DNA from: Chlorella sorokiniana
Lineage: Eukaryota; Chlorophyta; Trebouxiophyceae; Chlorellales; Chlorellaceae
NCBI GenBank assembly: GCA_025917655.1
Contig: CP084611.1
Coordinates: 1,674,001-1,738,000 of the forward strand
Length of the DNA: 64,000 nt
Direction of reading: 5' to 3'
Shown: positions 21,801 to 32,845 of the stretch, piece after piece
Layout: the number at the start of each line of letters is the position of its first letter
How positions within the stretch are numbered: the first letter of the stretch is position 1
The notes under the pieces: model-generated
Databases searched by the model: none
Seen by the model: only the letters and a program-made list of their open reading frames with translations
What the model was told of the DNA's origin: nothing
Program-made: the position numbers and the translations under genes

Positions 21801-24573
21801 TTAGATGAGCGACAGCTTCTCCACAGGCGGCATCGCCCCAGCCCCCTGCGGCGCCGCCTCCAGCGCCGTCTTGAGCGCCGAGGAGCGCAGGCCCTCCAGC
21901 TCCCGCCGCTTGGCCGCAGCCTGGGCGGTTTGGGCGGCAGCGGGGAGGCACAACCATCAGGGCCAGCGCACAGGGTAGATCCAGGCGGGCAGCCAGCTGG
22001 AGAGCCCGGCACACGCCACCCCTGCCTCTGGGCCTGGCCTCCCAGCAGCCGCGTCTAGCCGCCCGCTTCCCTCGCCTGCTGTGCCTCGCTCCCGAGCTCC
22101 CTCGCTCCACTTCCTGCCCCTCACCACCTACCCACCCACCACCATGACCAACCTGCCCCTTCAGCTCCGCATCCTTGTGCTGGTACACAGCCAAGTTGGA
22201 CTGGGCCCAAGCGGCGGCGGGCCTCAGCTGCGCCACCATCGCCTTAACCTGCTCCATGGAGCGCCGTACCGCAGCAATTTGCATCATATCGGTCATCATT
22301 CTACACAAAGGAAGGAGGGCGTGGGCGTGGGTTGGGGCAGGCGGTGAGCAGGGGTGAGTGGGAGCGGGAAGAGGGGACGAGGGGGATCCACACAAAATTT
22401 GTCATCCAAACACACACAGGAAGGCTGGCGAATTGGCTGCCCCTGCCAGCCTCGGCCAAACCCACCCCCAAAGAGCATCTCCACAAACAGGCCCTTCTTG
22501 GCTGCATCCAGCAGGCCGGGGTCCACCGCGGGCAGGCCTGGGCCCAGGATGCGGCGCGCCTGCAGGGGGCAAGCAGGGCAGGGGGGCAGGCGGTGAGAGA
22601 GGCGCGGGTGGGGCTGGCAGCAACCAGGCGCGCCCTGCACGCCCGCGGCGCCGCACCTCCTCGGCCTCGCGGGCCGCGGTCTGGCAGGCCTCGTTGGCCG
22701 ACCTGTAGATGGCCAGCTCCGCCATGTTCATCTGCGGCGCACAGCGGGGCGGCAGGCAGGGCAGCCTAGGGAGGAGGGGGCGCCGGAGTGCTGCTCCCCC
22801 AAACCATCAAAACACAGCAAAACACAGGGGTGCGACGCGCGCCGCCCACCCCCACCATGAAGTTGTTTCGGCGGATGGACACCAGCTCAGCCATGCCCAG
22901 GGCCTGGGTGCGGCTCAGACCCTGCAAGGAGCGGGTGGACAGGGGGCAGGGGTCAGGGGGAGGCACACAGGGGGCTCACGGGGCGAGGCGCTAGAGGCCA
23001 CAGTCGCAGGGGCCGCCCCTCCCCCTTCACACACACACCTCCATGGCCTTGCCCAGGTGCGCCACCGCGCTGTTGAGCAGCTGCGTGCCGCGCCCGTAGG
23101 TGGACACGCCGCGCGCCGCCTGCATGCAGGAGCATCCGGCGGGAGGGCACACAGCAAGAGTCGGCTCGCTCTCGCCTGGCCACCCGAGCAGCTGGCCCTT
23201 CCAACGACTGCATGCGCCTCGAGCCCTTCCTGCCATCAAACCCCAACCACCCTCACAGGCTCGTGCACACGCAGCCACCCGCTCACGCCTCCCCCTCCCG
23301 CCCTCCATCCCACCCTGCTTCCTAGCGCCCCACCTCTGCCGCCTGCGCCTCCAGCGAGCGGCTCGCCTCTGCCAGCTCAACCATGCGGCGAGAGGCGTGC
23401 CAGGCGGGGGCAGCAAACATGCGCTCCACCAGGGACTCCAGGTCGCGCCGCGCAGCGCTCAACTCGCCCTCCTGCAAGCAGACCAGACAGCAGGCGCGGC
23501 AAGCTGTGAGGGGGCCGGGCCAGGGCGCAGGGAACGGCTGCAGCACGTCCCCGGCGCAAGGCTGGTCTGCCATCTCCAGCCCTGGGGCTCCCCAAACAAC
23601 GCAGGCCTGCGATGCTCACCTTGCCCTGCCATGCGGCCTGTTGCTTCTGGGCCTCCTGCAGCTGTGCAGCCAGCTGTGCGGCGCGCTGCTCGGCAGCACG
23701 CAGCGCGTCTGTGGCAGCCTTGAGCTTGGCGTCGGCCGCCGCCTTCTTGTCGGCTGCCTTCTCCTTGCCCCCAGCACCTTGCCAGGGTACCACTTGTCGT
23801 CCACCACCAGCTTCTTGTGCTCCGCCTCCGCCTCCTCCACGCCGTGCTTGGCCCCCGGCAGCGCGCGCTGCGCCTCATCCAGCTGCTGCCTGGCGCGGGC
23901 GGTGAACTGCCGCGCCTGGCTCACCTTGGACCCAATCGCCAGCCCCTCCAGCCCTGCGATTGTGCCCTGCAGCGAGCGGTACTGCTGCAGGTCCGCGGCC
24001 GCGAAGCAGGAGCGCGGGTCTGGCTCGGCCGCGGCGCCTGGAGCGGCGGGCGGGGGGGCAGGGGCCGCCGCAGCAGCGGCGGGGGGGCGCGCGGCGGCAG
24101 GGGCTGGAGCCGCTGCAGCAGACGCCGACGTGCCCGGGGATGTGAAGCCCATTGCTTGGAGCGCACGCCGAATCTTGCGAGCTTGGAGGCTGGTGCAGTG
24201 CAGCTCCTGCAGGACGAAGGACTTGCGTTACCAGTTGTGGCGGCGTCGCCCCAACGAGGTTGGGAGGCTCAAGTGCCGCTCCCTTGCAGGCATGCTTTCC
24301 TCAAACTCACCGTAGTCAGGTCCTCATCGGTCAGTCCCAGCAAATCTGCGGTTGGGGAGCGGGCCGCGTGCAAAGGGTTTACGGGGGCCGCCTTGTTTCT
24401 GCTCGGTTTGCGTGCGGTAGGCCGCATTACCTCCCTCACACTCCGGCTTCACCTGATCCTGCCACTGCATTGGCGGTGAACTCTGCCGCAACTGCTGGTG
24501 GAAGCTCCAGCTCCACAGTGAGCCAAGCGCTCACATCTGCAACAGACCACTCAGAAGGACCCTTGGCAGGCAT
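21801..24573 (-). CDS. SAM-domain coiled-coil protein
   Basis: Exon 1 (24573-24453), exon 2 (24345-24311) and exon 3 (from 24206) join in phase to give an N-terminal sterile alpha motif: SEWSVADVSAWLTVELELPP, then FTANAVAGSDLLGLTDEDLT, then LHCTSLQARKIRRALQAMG. SAM domains usually mediate protein-protein contacts. An Ala/Pro linker follows, then long helical coiled-coil exons (AKHGVEEAEAEHKKLVVDD, AADAKLKAATDALRAAEQRA, GTQLLNSAVAHLGKAMEV, MMQIAAVRRSMEQVKAMVAQ), ending MPPVEKLSLI. One G is missing in the coding run at 23768-23772 (conserved sense GKVLGGKEKA). The overall family is not recognised. It is probably a cytosolic scaffold (inference). Confidence 0.65.
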
Positions 24574-25162
24574 GGTGTCACGATTGTGAAGGGCGGGCGG
24601 GGTGCAGTCCCTTTGTAGGCCCGACAGGGCGCGGTACAATGCGGCGTGCCTGCCCAAACCCGTGTCAGTATCTGGCATACACAGCGAGCACAAAGGAGCA
24701 ATGATGACAATACCCCATTGCCAGGGCCAGAAGGAAGACGCACCGGTGCGGCTGCCCTTCAGTCGATGCCAGCGCTGCAACAAGCTGTCGCGCGTGCTTG
24801 AGGGAGTGCAGGCCACAGGCAGCGTAGAGGCCAGGGCAGGGCCTTGGCCTCAGCACTCACTCCAAGCGGCAGGCAGCAGGATGGCAGCGACAAACAGAAG
24901 ATGAGGTGCGGGCAGGAAGGCAGGACTTGAAGGCAGCTCCAAAGGCGGGCGCGTGCAGCGCACCCCCGCCCTGCAGCGTTGCTGCCGCAAACACTATAAA
25001 CGAGCCCTGTTTGAACAATCGTTAAATGTTGCCTTGTTCCTAGTTAAAGCGGTGTGAGTGTTTGCATCATGGCTTATGGGAGCCGAAACTCGGGCAAGGG
25101 CGGTCGGGGATCAGGGTTGGCCTGCTCTTGGGGCAAAAATTCCGGTGACCGAACAGGCAGGA
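24574..25162. other. Upstream region of the SAM-domain gene
   Basis: No supported coding sequence. It should hold the SAM-domain gene's promoter and the 3' end of the F-box/ankyrin transcript. Confidence 0.45.
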
Positions 25163-25337
25163 CTACGGCAGGACGACAAAGATAAAGTACAGAGACTGCA
25201 TCAATGGCTGGCGGCGCACTGCGTACTGGCGCCTTTGCGCTGCTGCAGGCGGCGCCCCACCCAGCGCTGCGGCTGCTGGCGGTCGTTGGGGGGCGGGGCG
25301 CTCGGCGGTGGGCACCGTGCCGCGCTGGCGCTGCGCC

Positions 25338-27693
25338 TCACGCCGCGCCGCGCTGGATGCATCGCCCAGCACGCGCAGCGGAGCCGTTGCGCATGCTGCG
25401 CGCCACCTCAGCGGCGGTGCGCCCGTCGGCGTCGGCGTGCAGCAGGCTGTCGGCGCCGCCAGCGTTGACCAGCGCACGCAGCAGGCTGGCGGAGCCCTTG
25501 CGGGCCGCCTGCAACAGAGGGCCAGGGGGCAGCAGCAGCGTTGAGGCACGGGTTGGGGCGGGGCGCTCCAGCGGTGTGGGGCCAGCGTGCAGGCGCATGC
25601 ACCGCTGCCGCCGGGCTCACAATGTGCAGCGTGGTCTGGCCGTAGCGGTTGGCGGCCTGCACCAGCGCCGCCGCCTCCTGCCCGCCGCGCGCAGCAGCTT
25701 CAGCACGATGGCGGTGCGCCCGCCCACGGCGGCCGCCATGAGGGGCGTCCAGGCGTCGCCGTCGCGGTGAGCCTGCCAGGCCACGCCGTGGCGCTGGCAG
25801 TGCTGCAGCAGCAGGTCCACCACGGCCTCGTGGCCCTTCAGGGCGGCGATGTACCTGCGGCAGGAGGGAGGGGCAGGGGAAGGAAGGCAGGGGGTGAGCA
25901 CAGGGCCGGCCGCGCCCGCCCGCAGTCGCCTGAGCCAGGGGCAGCTCAAATGTCGCCTGGGGGCAGCCAGGGCAGCAGCCGCGCGCCACTCACAGCGGCG
26001 CCTCCCCGCGCCGTTCTTCAAGGTGAGGCTCGCCCCGCGCCCAGCAGGCACTCCACGCCACGCGCCCGCCCAGCCTCGCAGGCCAGGAAGAGCGGGGTGG
26101 CGCCGCCGCGGTCGCGAGCGTCGGGCGCGGCGCCCAGCCCCAGCAGCGCACGCAGCAGCGGGGGTCGCCCTCCTCGGCGGCCACGTGCAGCGGCGTCTGG
26201 CGCCCAGCCCCCGAGCAGTTGACGGCAGCGCTCAGGAAGGCGCCGGCGTCAGCCGGAGGGCAGCCCGCCCCGCGGCGGCGCACCACCTCGCGGCGCCAGT
26301 CCAGGGCGGTGGCCACACCCGCCGGGGTGGCAAGGTCCCACACGCGCACCGCCCGCGCCCGCCCCGCCAGCAACAGGGGCTGCGCAGCGCAAGGGAGGGA
26401 GGGGCAGGATGGGGCGTGGCAGCATGGCCGGCCAGCAGAGGGTGCACCACCCAGTCACCAGAGCAGGCTGGCGAGAGCTGGGCCCACCCCCGCCGCCCCA
26501 GCCAGCCTCACCTCCGTCGCGGCCAGGTGCTGCAGCGCCGCCACAACCCCGGGAGGCCCAAACGTCAGCTCCAGCTCCTGCAGCCCGGGCAGCGCCCGCA
26601 CCAGCAGCGCCAGCTGCGCCGCCACGCCCGCCACGTAGGCGGCCCAGCCGTGGGCGCCGCCGTGCGGTGGGGGCTCGCCCGCATCACCGCCGCCAGCGCG
26701 CGCTCCCACAGGTGGGCGGCCTCGCCGCCGTCCAGCTCGGGCCAGGAGGCAACGCTGGCGGCAGGTGCGGCGTTGCCACATGGCGGGCGCATCCAGGGCC
26801 GCCGCCTCCAGCGCAAAGCACGCGCCGCCCAGCATCAGCACCTCCAGGCGGGGGCAGGCCGCCGCGATGCCCCGCAGAGCTGGCACCCCACCTTGCCGCA
26901 GTTGTGCAGGGCCAGCATGCGCAGCTGGCAGCAAGGCAGGCTGGCGCCTGGTCCGGGCCACGCCCCCAGGCTCAGGTGGCTGAGCGCGGCGCTGGACAGG
27001 CAGGCGCCAGGGCGGGCGGCGGCCGCCAGCACGTCGCTCAGGGCGCCCGCCGTGAGCTGGAAGCAGCGCTGCAGGGTGATGCTGTGCAGCTGCCGAGGCG
27101 GGCTCTGCGCCAGCGCTGCAGGCAGCGCCGGAGTCAGCTTCTTGCAGCCCGACAGGTGCAGCACCTGCAGGCTGGGCAGCTCAGCCAGGGCTGCCTGCAC
27201 GTCGCCGTCCCCAGCTCCAGCCCCCTGGCATCCAGCTCTGCAGCGCCCGGCCAGCTGGCGCACAGCGCCTGCAGCTTGCGCCGCGCCGCGCGCTGCTCCT
27301 CGCTGGGGCTGGACAGCCGCACGGTGAGGGCCACACGCAGCGGCGCGCGCTGCACCACCGCCGCGCAGCGCTTGCTGGCGGCAGCAAAGCTCGCCACGTC
27401 CCATGGCTCGGTCAGACCCAGGGACACAATCAGCTCCAGGACCTGGGGTCATGACAAGGGTGGGCGGTTTTCGGGGGCAGACTGGGCAAACTCAACCAAA
27501 CACAGAAGCCAGAGTGCTTGCGCTGGGAGCCGCGAGCTGGAAGTTGGCAGCGCCGCCGTGGCGGCAGCAGCAGCTGGGAGCACTGCCGCGCTAGCGGTTG
27601 ACTGGAGGGCATTCCATTGACACTCGCCTCGTCAGGCAGGTCGACAAGGGCGAGGCTGGGCGCCTCCAGCGAGGTCTCGGCCGGTGTCGGCAT
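25338..27693 (-). CDS. F-box, leucine-rich repeat and ankyrin-repeat protein
   Basis: Exon 1 (27693-27628) ends LALVDLPDE and splices through a GC-donor intron to VLELIVSLGL at 27442. Together with DVASFAAASKRCAAVVQ this forms an F-box, the SKP1-binding module of SCF ubiquitin ligases. LRR-type segments follow: LPSLQVLHLSGCKKLTPALP, LSHLSLGAWPG, CPRLEVLMLGGACFAL and LQELELTFGPPGV. After them come a short VRVWDLATPAGV stretch and ankyrin repeats: RQTPLHVAAEEGDP, GAAPDARDRGGATPLFLACE, LKNGAGEAPLYIAALKGHE, DAWTPLMAAAVGGRTAIVLK, YGQTTLHIAARKG. F-box plus LRR plus ankyrin in one protein is uncommon. The C-terminal end is uncertain: the open frame ends at 25338, but a neighbouring frame runs to 25163. 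Confidence 0.68.
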
Positions 27694-28579
27694 GGAGGGA
27701 GGGAACGCCAGATATCCCCTTGCAGCAAGTGAAATTCGCTAAGGCTGCTATTGCCGCAAGGGCGGAGCCCGCAGGCCCGACTGCCTGGCGCCGCAAGGAC
27801 CCCTTCTGTGTACGCACTCCCTTCGCAATAATGTGTCCTAGTCAGAAATGAGGAAAGAGGAGTTAGAGTGGCATCCCAGAGCTATGAAGTGCTGCAGCAG
27901 TACGAGCACTACAAACGTGGCCTGGGATGCCACCTTGACTTCATCGTCCATCTGCTGTCGTTCCCCGAATGCTCACTACACATGCATCGTACGTCATGGT
28001 CTCATCTAGCTTGCTGTCCACCACTCCCTTGCCGGCCTGCGAGGCGCCCACCTTCGAAGCGCCCTCCCATCTGTCAGCTTCATTGATTCTGCCATGCCAT
28101 GCAACCAGATCTCTCTCGGTCTCTGTTACAATACACAGGAGGCACGGCTGGAGCTGGACCCACACACCGACCAGCTGGTAAATTGTGTGTGAACCTTGAC
28201 CGGCATTGCAGCTGCCGACGCTGCCGCGTGCCGCTGCTCCACGCTAAGTCCCGTGTGCACAGGTGCAGCCGTCTGCATCACAAACAAACAGACTGGTGTA
28301 ACTAACGCTGTCTCTCTTCCAATTCAGCTGATACAGAGAGAGACGCATCCCACTGCCATCAGCTGGTGACGAGGGACAGCCTAGCTGCCACTTATGCCAC
28401 GTCGCCGCTGACTTCGGCCTCAATGTTTCAGGCACTATTGGTGTTATCGTCAACATTCCCTGCCAATGTATTCCATTCCATCCTGAAACTGTGACGACGT
28501 GAAGTAAAGCTGAAGTTCAGCTGATCAATACTTGAGTGTGATCGCAGTTTTTCTTACAGCCCTGACCGAAGGTTTAGGG
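27694..28579. other. Divergent region between F-box gene and RPT4
   Basis: About 0.9 kb between divergent starts, so it holds two promoters. A short coding-like piece, EARLELDPHTDQL at 28139-28177, is flanked by an acceptor and a GTAAAT donor. It could be an unrecognised small gene or a 5' exon. It is not supported enough to call. Confidence 0.4.
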
Positions 28580-30551
28580 ATGGCGGAGGAGCAGGATCCA
28601 CGCGAGAAGGCGCTGGAAGATTACAAGCGCAAGCTTTTACAGCACAAGGAGGTGGACAGCAAAGTGAGGGCGCTCCGAGAGGACGTGAAGACTGTCAAGA
28701 CGGAGTATGACAAGACGGAGGATGACCTGAAGGCGCTCCAGAGCGTCGGCCAGATCATCGGCGAGGTGCTGCGGCAGTTGGACGAGGAGCGCTGTAAGTT
28801 TCATTGATTGCACCATGTGAGGGCTGTATCAAGCAATAGAGGACCCCATAACTTTAGTGGTGGCAGCCCCGCCCCCTGGCTCTGACTGGCGGCGCCGCTC
28901 GCTGCACAATGTTGTCGTTAAGCCCAACAGTTTTCAGCAGCAAACTGCTTGCCTCGTCCCGCTGCAGTCATTGTCAAGTCTAGCAGCGGGCCGCGCTATG
29001 TTGTGGGCTGTCGGAGCAAAGTGGACAAGGAGAAGCTGACTCCCAACACGCGGGTGGCGCTGGATGTGACGACGCTTACCATCATGCGCATCCTGCCCCG
29101 CGAGGTGGACCCGGTGGTGTTCAACATGACTCAGGAGGATCCCGGCAAGGTGGACTACTCGTCCATCGGTGGCCTGTCAGAGCAAATTCGGTGCGGGCAG
29201 GGGATATGGCCGGGAGGCGGAGGGGGCTCGTGCATGGGGGCCCCTGTCGCAGGTTGCATGCACGGATTAGATGGTGCATGCCCTCTCTTGCTGTCGCATG
29301 TGTACGGCAGCAAAAATCAACACTGATGAAGAACTCGTTGAACACTGCGTGGAGCAGGGAGCTGCGGGAGGCTGTGGAGCTGCCGCTGGTGAACCCGGAG
29401 CTGTTTGCGCGGGTGGGCATCAAGCCGCCCACTGGCGTGCTGCTCTACGGGCCGCCTGGCACCGGCAAGACGCTGCTGGCCAAGGCCATCGCCTCCAATA
29501 TAGACGCCAACTTCCTGAAAGTGGTGGCTTCGGGGGTGGTGGACAAGTACATTGGGGAGTCGGCGCGGGTCATTCGCGAGATGTTTGGGTGAGAATGAGG
29601 GCGGGAACACAGAGGTGTGATGGACAGGGAGCCGCTGGCAGCTGGGGACGTGCATAGCCAGGAGAAAACGAAGAGCCAGCTGGGCCGGCTGCTCGAAAGA
29701 CATGGCGACCTTCCTGCGTTCAAGTCCAGGATGCATCCACCACCCGACCGCCTGCAGCTACGCGCGAGAGCACCAGCCCTGCATCATTTTCATGGATGAA
29801 ATTGATGCTATCGGCGGCAAGCGATTCAGCGAGGGTACCAGTGCAGACCGTGAGGTGCGGTGGTTGTCCTTGCTCGCAGACGCTGCCCCCCTTCCCTGGC
29901 CTCCTCGCCACTGAGCTGCTGTGCTGCGTGCGTGCAATGCTCAGCGTCTTGGTTGGCGCACCGCTTGCTGCCTACAGGTTCAGCGCACGTTGATGGAGCT
30001 GCTGTCGCAGCTGGACGGGTTTGAAAAGCTGGGCAAGGTGAAGCTGGTGGCGGCCACCAACCGGCCAGATGTGCTGGACCCCGCGCTCATGCGCCCCGGG
30101 CGCCTGGACCGTAAGATTGAGATCCCGCTGCCCAACGAGCAGGTGTGACCACGCTTGGCTGGCTGCTGTCCCAAATCTCAAGACAGCCAACCCTGCTGCA
30201 GTCCTACGTGCAGCCTTGTGTTTTTGGCCTGTCCCACCCGTCCACATGCCTATCTCCCGCGCCACCCCACCCTGCCCCCCAGGCCCGCATGGAGATCCTT
30301 AAGATCCACGCCTCCAAGATCACCAAGCACGGCGACATCGACTACGAGGCGGTGGTCAAGCTGGCCGACAATTTCAACGGCGCTGACCTGCGCAACATTT
30401 GCACAGAGGCGGGCATGTTTGCCATCCGAGACGAGCGCGACTATGTGGTGCAGGAGGACTTCATGAAGGCGGTGCGCAAGCTGGGGAGGCAAAGAAGCTG
30501 GAGGGACACTTGGCCTACTCGGCAGAGTTTGGAGATGCGGGCAAGTCATGA
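28580..30551 (+). CDS. RPT4: 26S proteasome AAA-ATPase RPT4 (PSMC6)
   Basis: One of six ATPases of the 19S base that unfold substrates. Six exons: 28580-28793, 28968-29190, 29358-29588, 29758-29854, 29978-30142, 30283-30551. An N-terminal coiled coil ([20 protein letters not shown]) leads to the OB domain ([35 protein letters not shown]). The AAA domain has Walker A GPPGTGKT, pore loop VDKYIGES, Walker [13 protein letters not shown] and second region of homology [20 protein letters not shown]. The RPT4-type tail follows. The LPREVDP and DYKRKLL motifs separate it from other RPTs. One G is missing in the run 30483-30486, just before the tail [17 protein letters not shown]; restoring the family frame gives a stop at 30551. 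A TGTAA lies at 30645-30649. Confidence 0.95.
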
Positions 30552-30706
30552 TGACACGTGGCGGCAGGGCCCCATGGCTGCAGCGTGCATCCCCCTTCCA
30601 TCCTGCCTACGCTTTGCCTCATGCCATTGCCGCTGCGCTTGTTCTGTAACTGCAATCATATGAAACAGGTCCAGCCTCTACATTATCGAAATGTGGCATG
30701 CTTTAA

Positions 30707-31250
30707 TCAGTTGATTTGCTCTGAAAGCTGTTGCAGAGCTGCTTCCATCTGTTCCCGGCTGGCAGGCTGTGGCGTCTTGCAGACTGCCCGCCCCTGCTTG
30801 TCCAGGAGCACAAAGCATGGCACGCTCTCAATGTTGTAAGCCAGCATCTGCATATGCATGCCGTGGGGACATTGCTACATTTCTTATGAGCAATGTAACA
30901 CAACAAGGACATTCACCTCTGGTGCCCATAGCTTGTCGTCCTGCGAGTTTAAGACAGCCACACACAAGCCATTTCTAACATGCTCAGCGTGTGCACCTTC
31001 TATCTGCGCCAAGAGGAAGCATGTCAGAGACCTAAGGACCCAAGTTTGATAGGGCAGCGGGCGCCAGGGATGGAGCCCTGCTTTCTCTTGCCTGGTGCAG
31101 TGCTGGCCGCAAGCTCGCGCAAAGTCTGCATGATGGGGACATGAACCCTAATATGCAAGGGGTTCCGGAGCTGAGCTTGCTGGCCAACTGAGCCTGACTG
31201 TCGTACGCCTTCATGGTGTTGGCGTGTCCTTTGCTGGTTGTAACACCCAT
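30707..31250 (-). CDS. Thioredoxin-like protein with CRLC motif, probably plastid
   Basis: Three exons: 31250-31092, 31003-30917 and 30847-30707. The fold is seen as [20 protein letters not shown] with a CxxC (CRLC), then [17 protein letters not shown], then [20 protein letters not shown] with the cis-proline in VPC. It ends [14 protein letters not shown]. Plant plastid thioredoxin-like proteins have a similar SPTC-LC and VPCFVLLD pattern (family knowledge). The CRLC motif differs from the WCGPC of classical thioredoxins, so its redox role is uncertain. The first intron has a GC donor (CACCAG|GCAAGA). The N-terminus, including any transit peptide, is not resolved; the start used is the first ATG of the frame. 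It converges on RPT4. Confidence 0.72.
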
Positions 31251-31578
31251 TCTTTGCCAGCCGCGGGAGGAAGCCTAACAGGCGCACCGTCCCTACTTTT
31301 CCTCCATTCACATCCGCACTGAGGTGCCTGTCAAGCGTTAAGTGTCTAGAGGGCTGGCCACGCAATGCGAACTCGCACTGACAACCCTTGATCCTGTGTT
31401 GACAGGGTAAAGGCGCGAAGCTGTCAGCGGACATGCAACAATTTTCCGTTTCCGATGTAAAAGAAGCAGCAGGCTGCGTTGTACGTATTGTCTGTGTATT
31501 GCCTGGTCGTCCAATATAATCTTTGAACCTTATTTTATGCATTCAGGCATCATACTCTCCGACATCAACGTCTCATGA

Positions 31579-32818
31579 ATGACCAGCCTGCCGTTCCTCA
31601 CTTGCACCAGCCTTTCACTTGTTGCCGTGCTCATTTCGCTTGTTTCCGCCCCTATGTGCGCCCACTTGATGAGACCACAGTTTGTCACCTTTGGTGACTC
31701 GATCACCCAGCGGGGATTCTCTGCTGGTTGGACCAGCTTGCTGGCGGACGCTTACCAGCGCAGAGCAGACGTGATCAACCGTGGTTACAGCGGTTACAAC
31801 TCGCGCTGGGCGCTGCAGCTTCTCGATCACGTATTTCCCCAGCCTACAGCAGCCTTGCCGCCGCCCCGCCTTGCGACCGTCTTCTTTGGCGCCAACGACG
31901 CAGCGCTGCCTGACCGAGGCTCGTGAGCAACCCACTGCTTGATTGTTCAGCGAAAGCTTTGATACGGGCAGCTGTTCTCAGAAGATGTCTACCCACAGCC
32001 ATGCAGTTGCTGCTTGAGCGTCCATCCCCAGAGCTGCAGCTCACAACCGCAGCTTTCGGCGCCTCCCACCCGCAGCGCACGGCAGCATGTGCCGCTGGCC
32101 GAGTTCCAAGCCAACCTGCGCGCCATTGTGCAGCACCTGCACAAAGTGGGGGTTCATGCCGTCGTGCTCATCACGCCGCCCCCAGTCTCAGAGGCGGATC
32201 GGCTGGTGCACGTGCTCAAGGTGCGTGGCCCCAGTGCGCTGACGCAAGTGCACTCGGCATTGGGCGCGCCCAGGGAGCAGTAGGACTCTGCAGCTTCGCA
32301 ACCGTTGCTTGTTGCCCCTGCAGACGTACGGCGTACAGCTGGAAGCGCCGGAGCGGACAAACCAGGTGGCGGGACGGTATGCAGCAGCAGTGGAGGAGTT
32401 GGCTGCGGAGCTGCAGCTGCCGTGCCTCAACCTGTGGCGCGCCTTCCAGGACGTGGAGGGCTGGCAGCAGCGCCTGCTCAGCGACGGCCTGCACCTCACC
32501 GCCGAGGGCAACGCTGAGCTGTTCCGCCTGCTGCGCCAGCTCATCGACACACGCTTTTCGGACCTGAGGCAAGCTGCATGGTGGTGGGGGCTGGCAGGCT
32601 GTTGTGGCTCAGGTGACTGAGGAGGTGGCCGGGTTCTGCGCTGCTCGCTTCACGTGCCTCTAAAATCACAGCAGCTGCCCTCTATGCCGCGCAGAGTGGA
32701 TGCCCTGCCCATGGACGCTCCCGACCACTCGCTGATTGACCACGAAAACGCGCCAGCTGCATTTCAACACCACTTCGAGCGCTGCGACAACGCCACAGCG
32801 GCCAAGGAGGAGCTGTGA
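31579..32818 (+). CDS. IAH1: IAH1-type GDSL esterase
   Basis: SGNH/GDSL hydrolase close to yeast isoamyl-acetate esterase. Exons 31579-31922, 32076-32220, 32324-32568 and 32695-32818. Block I FVTFGDSITQRGFSAGW carries the serine, NRGYSGYNSRWALQLLD is block II, TVFFGANDAALPDR is block III and SDGLHLTAEGN is block V with the Asp-His pair. The order and spacing match IAH1. A hydrophobic N-terminus (LSLVAVLISLVSA) may be a signal peptide. The last intron has a GC donor (CTGAG|GCAAGC). The C-terminal part (HSLIDHENAPAAFQHHF) is less conserved. Substrate is unknown; short-chain acetate esters are the family norm. Confidence 0.9.
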
Positions 32819-32845
32819 TGGCATGCTAGTGATCTCATTCATAAG

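Noticed and set aside
25849-27327. 492-codon open frame on the plus strand
   Set aside because: Antisense to the LRR and ankyrin exons, which carry clear repeats on the minus strand. GC-rich coding sequence often leaves the opposite strand open.
30483-30486. Programmed ribosomal frameshift in RPT4
   Set aside because: RPT4 is not frameshifted in other organisms and the same one-base loss at G/C runs recurs in many unrelated genes here, so sequence error is simpler.
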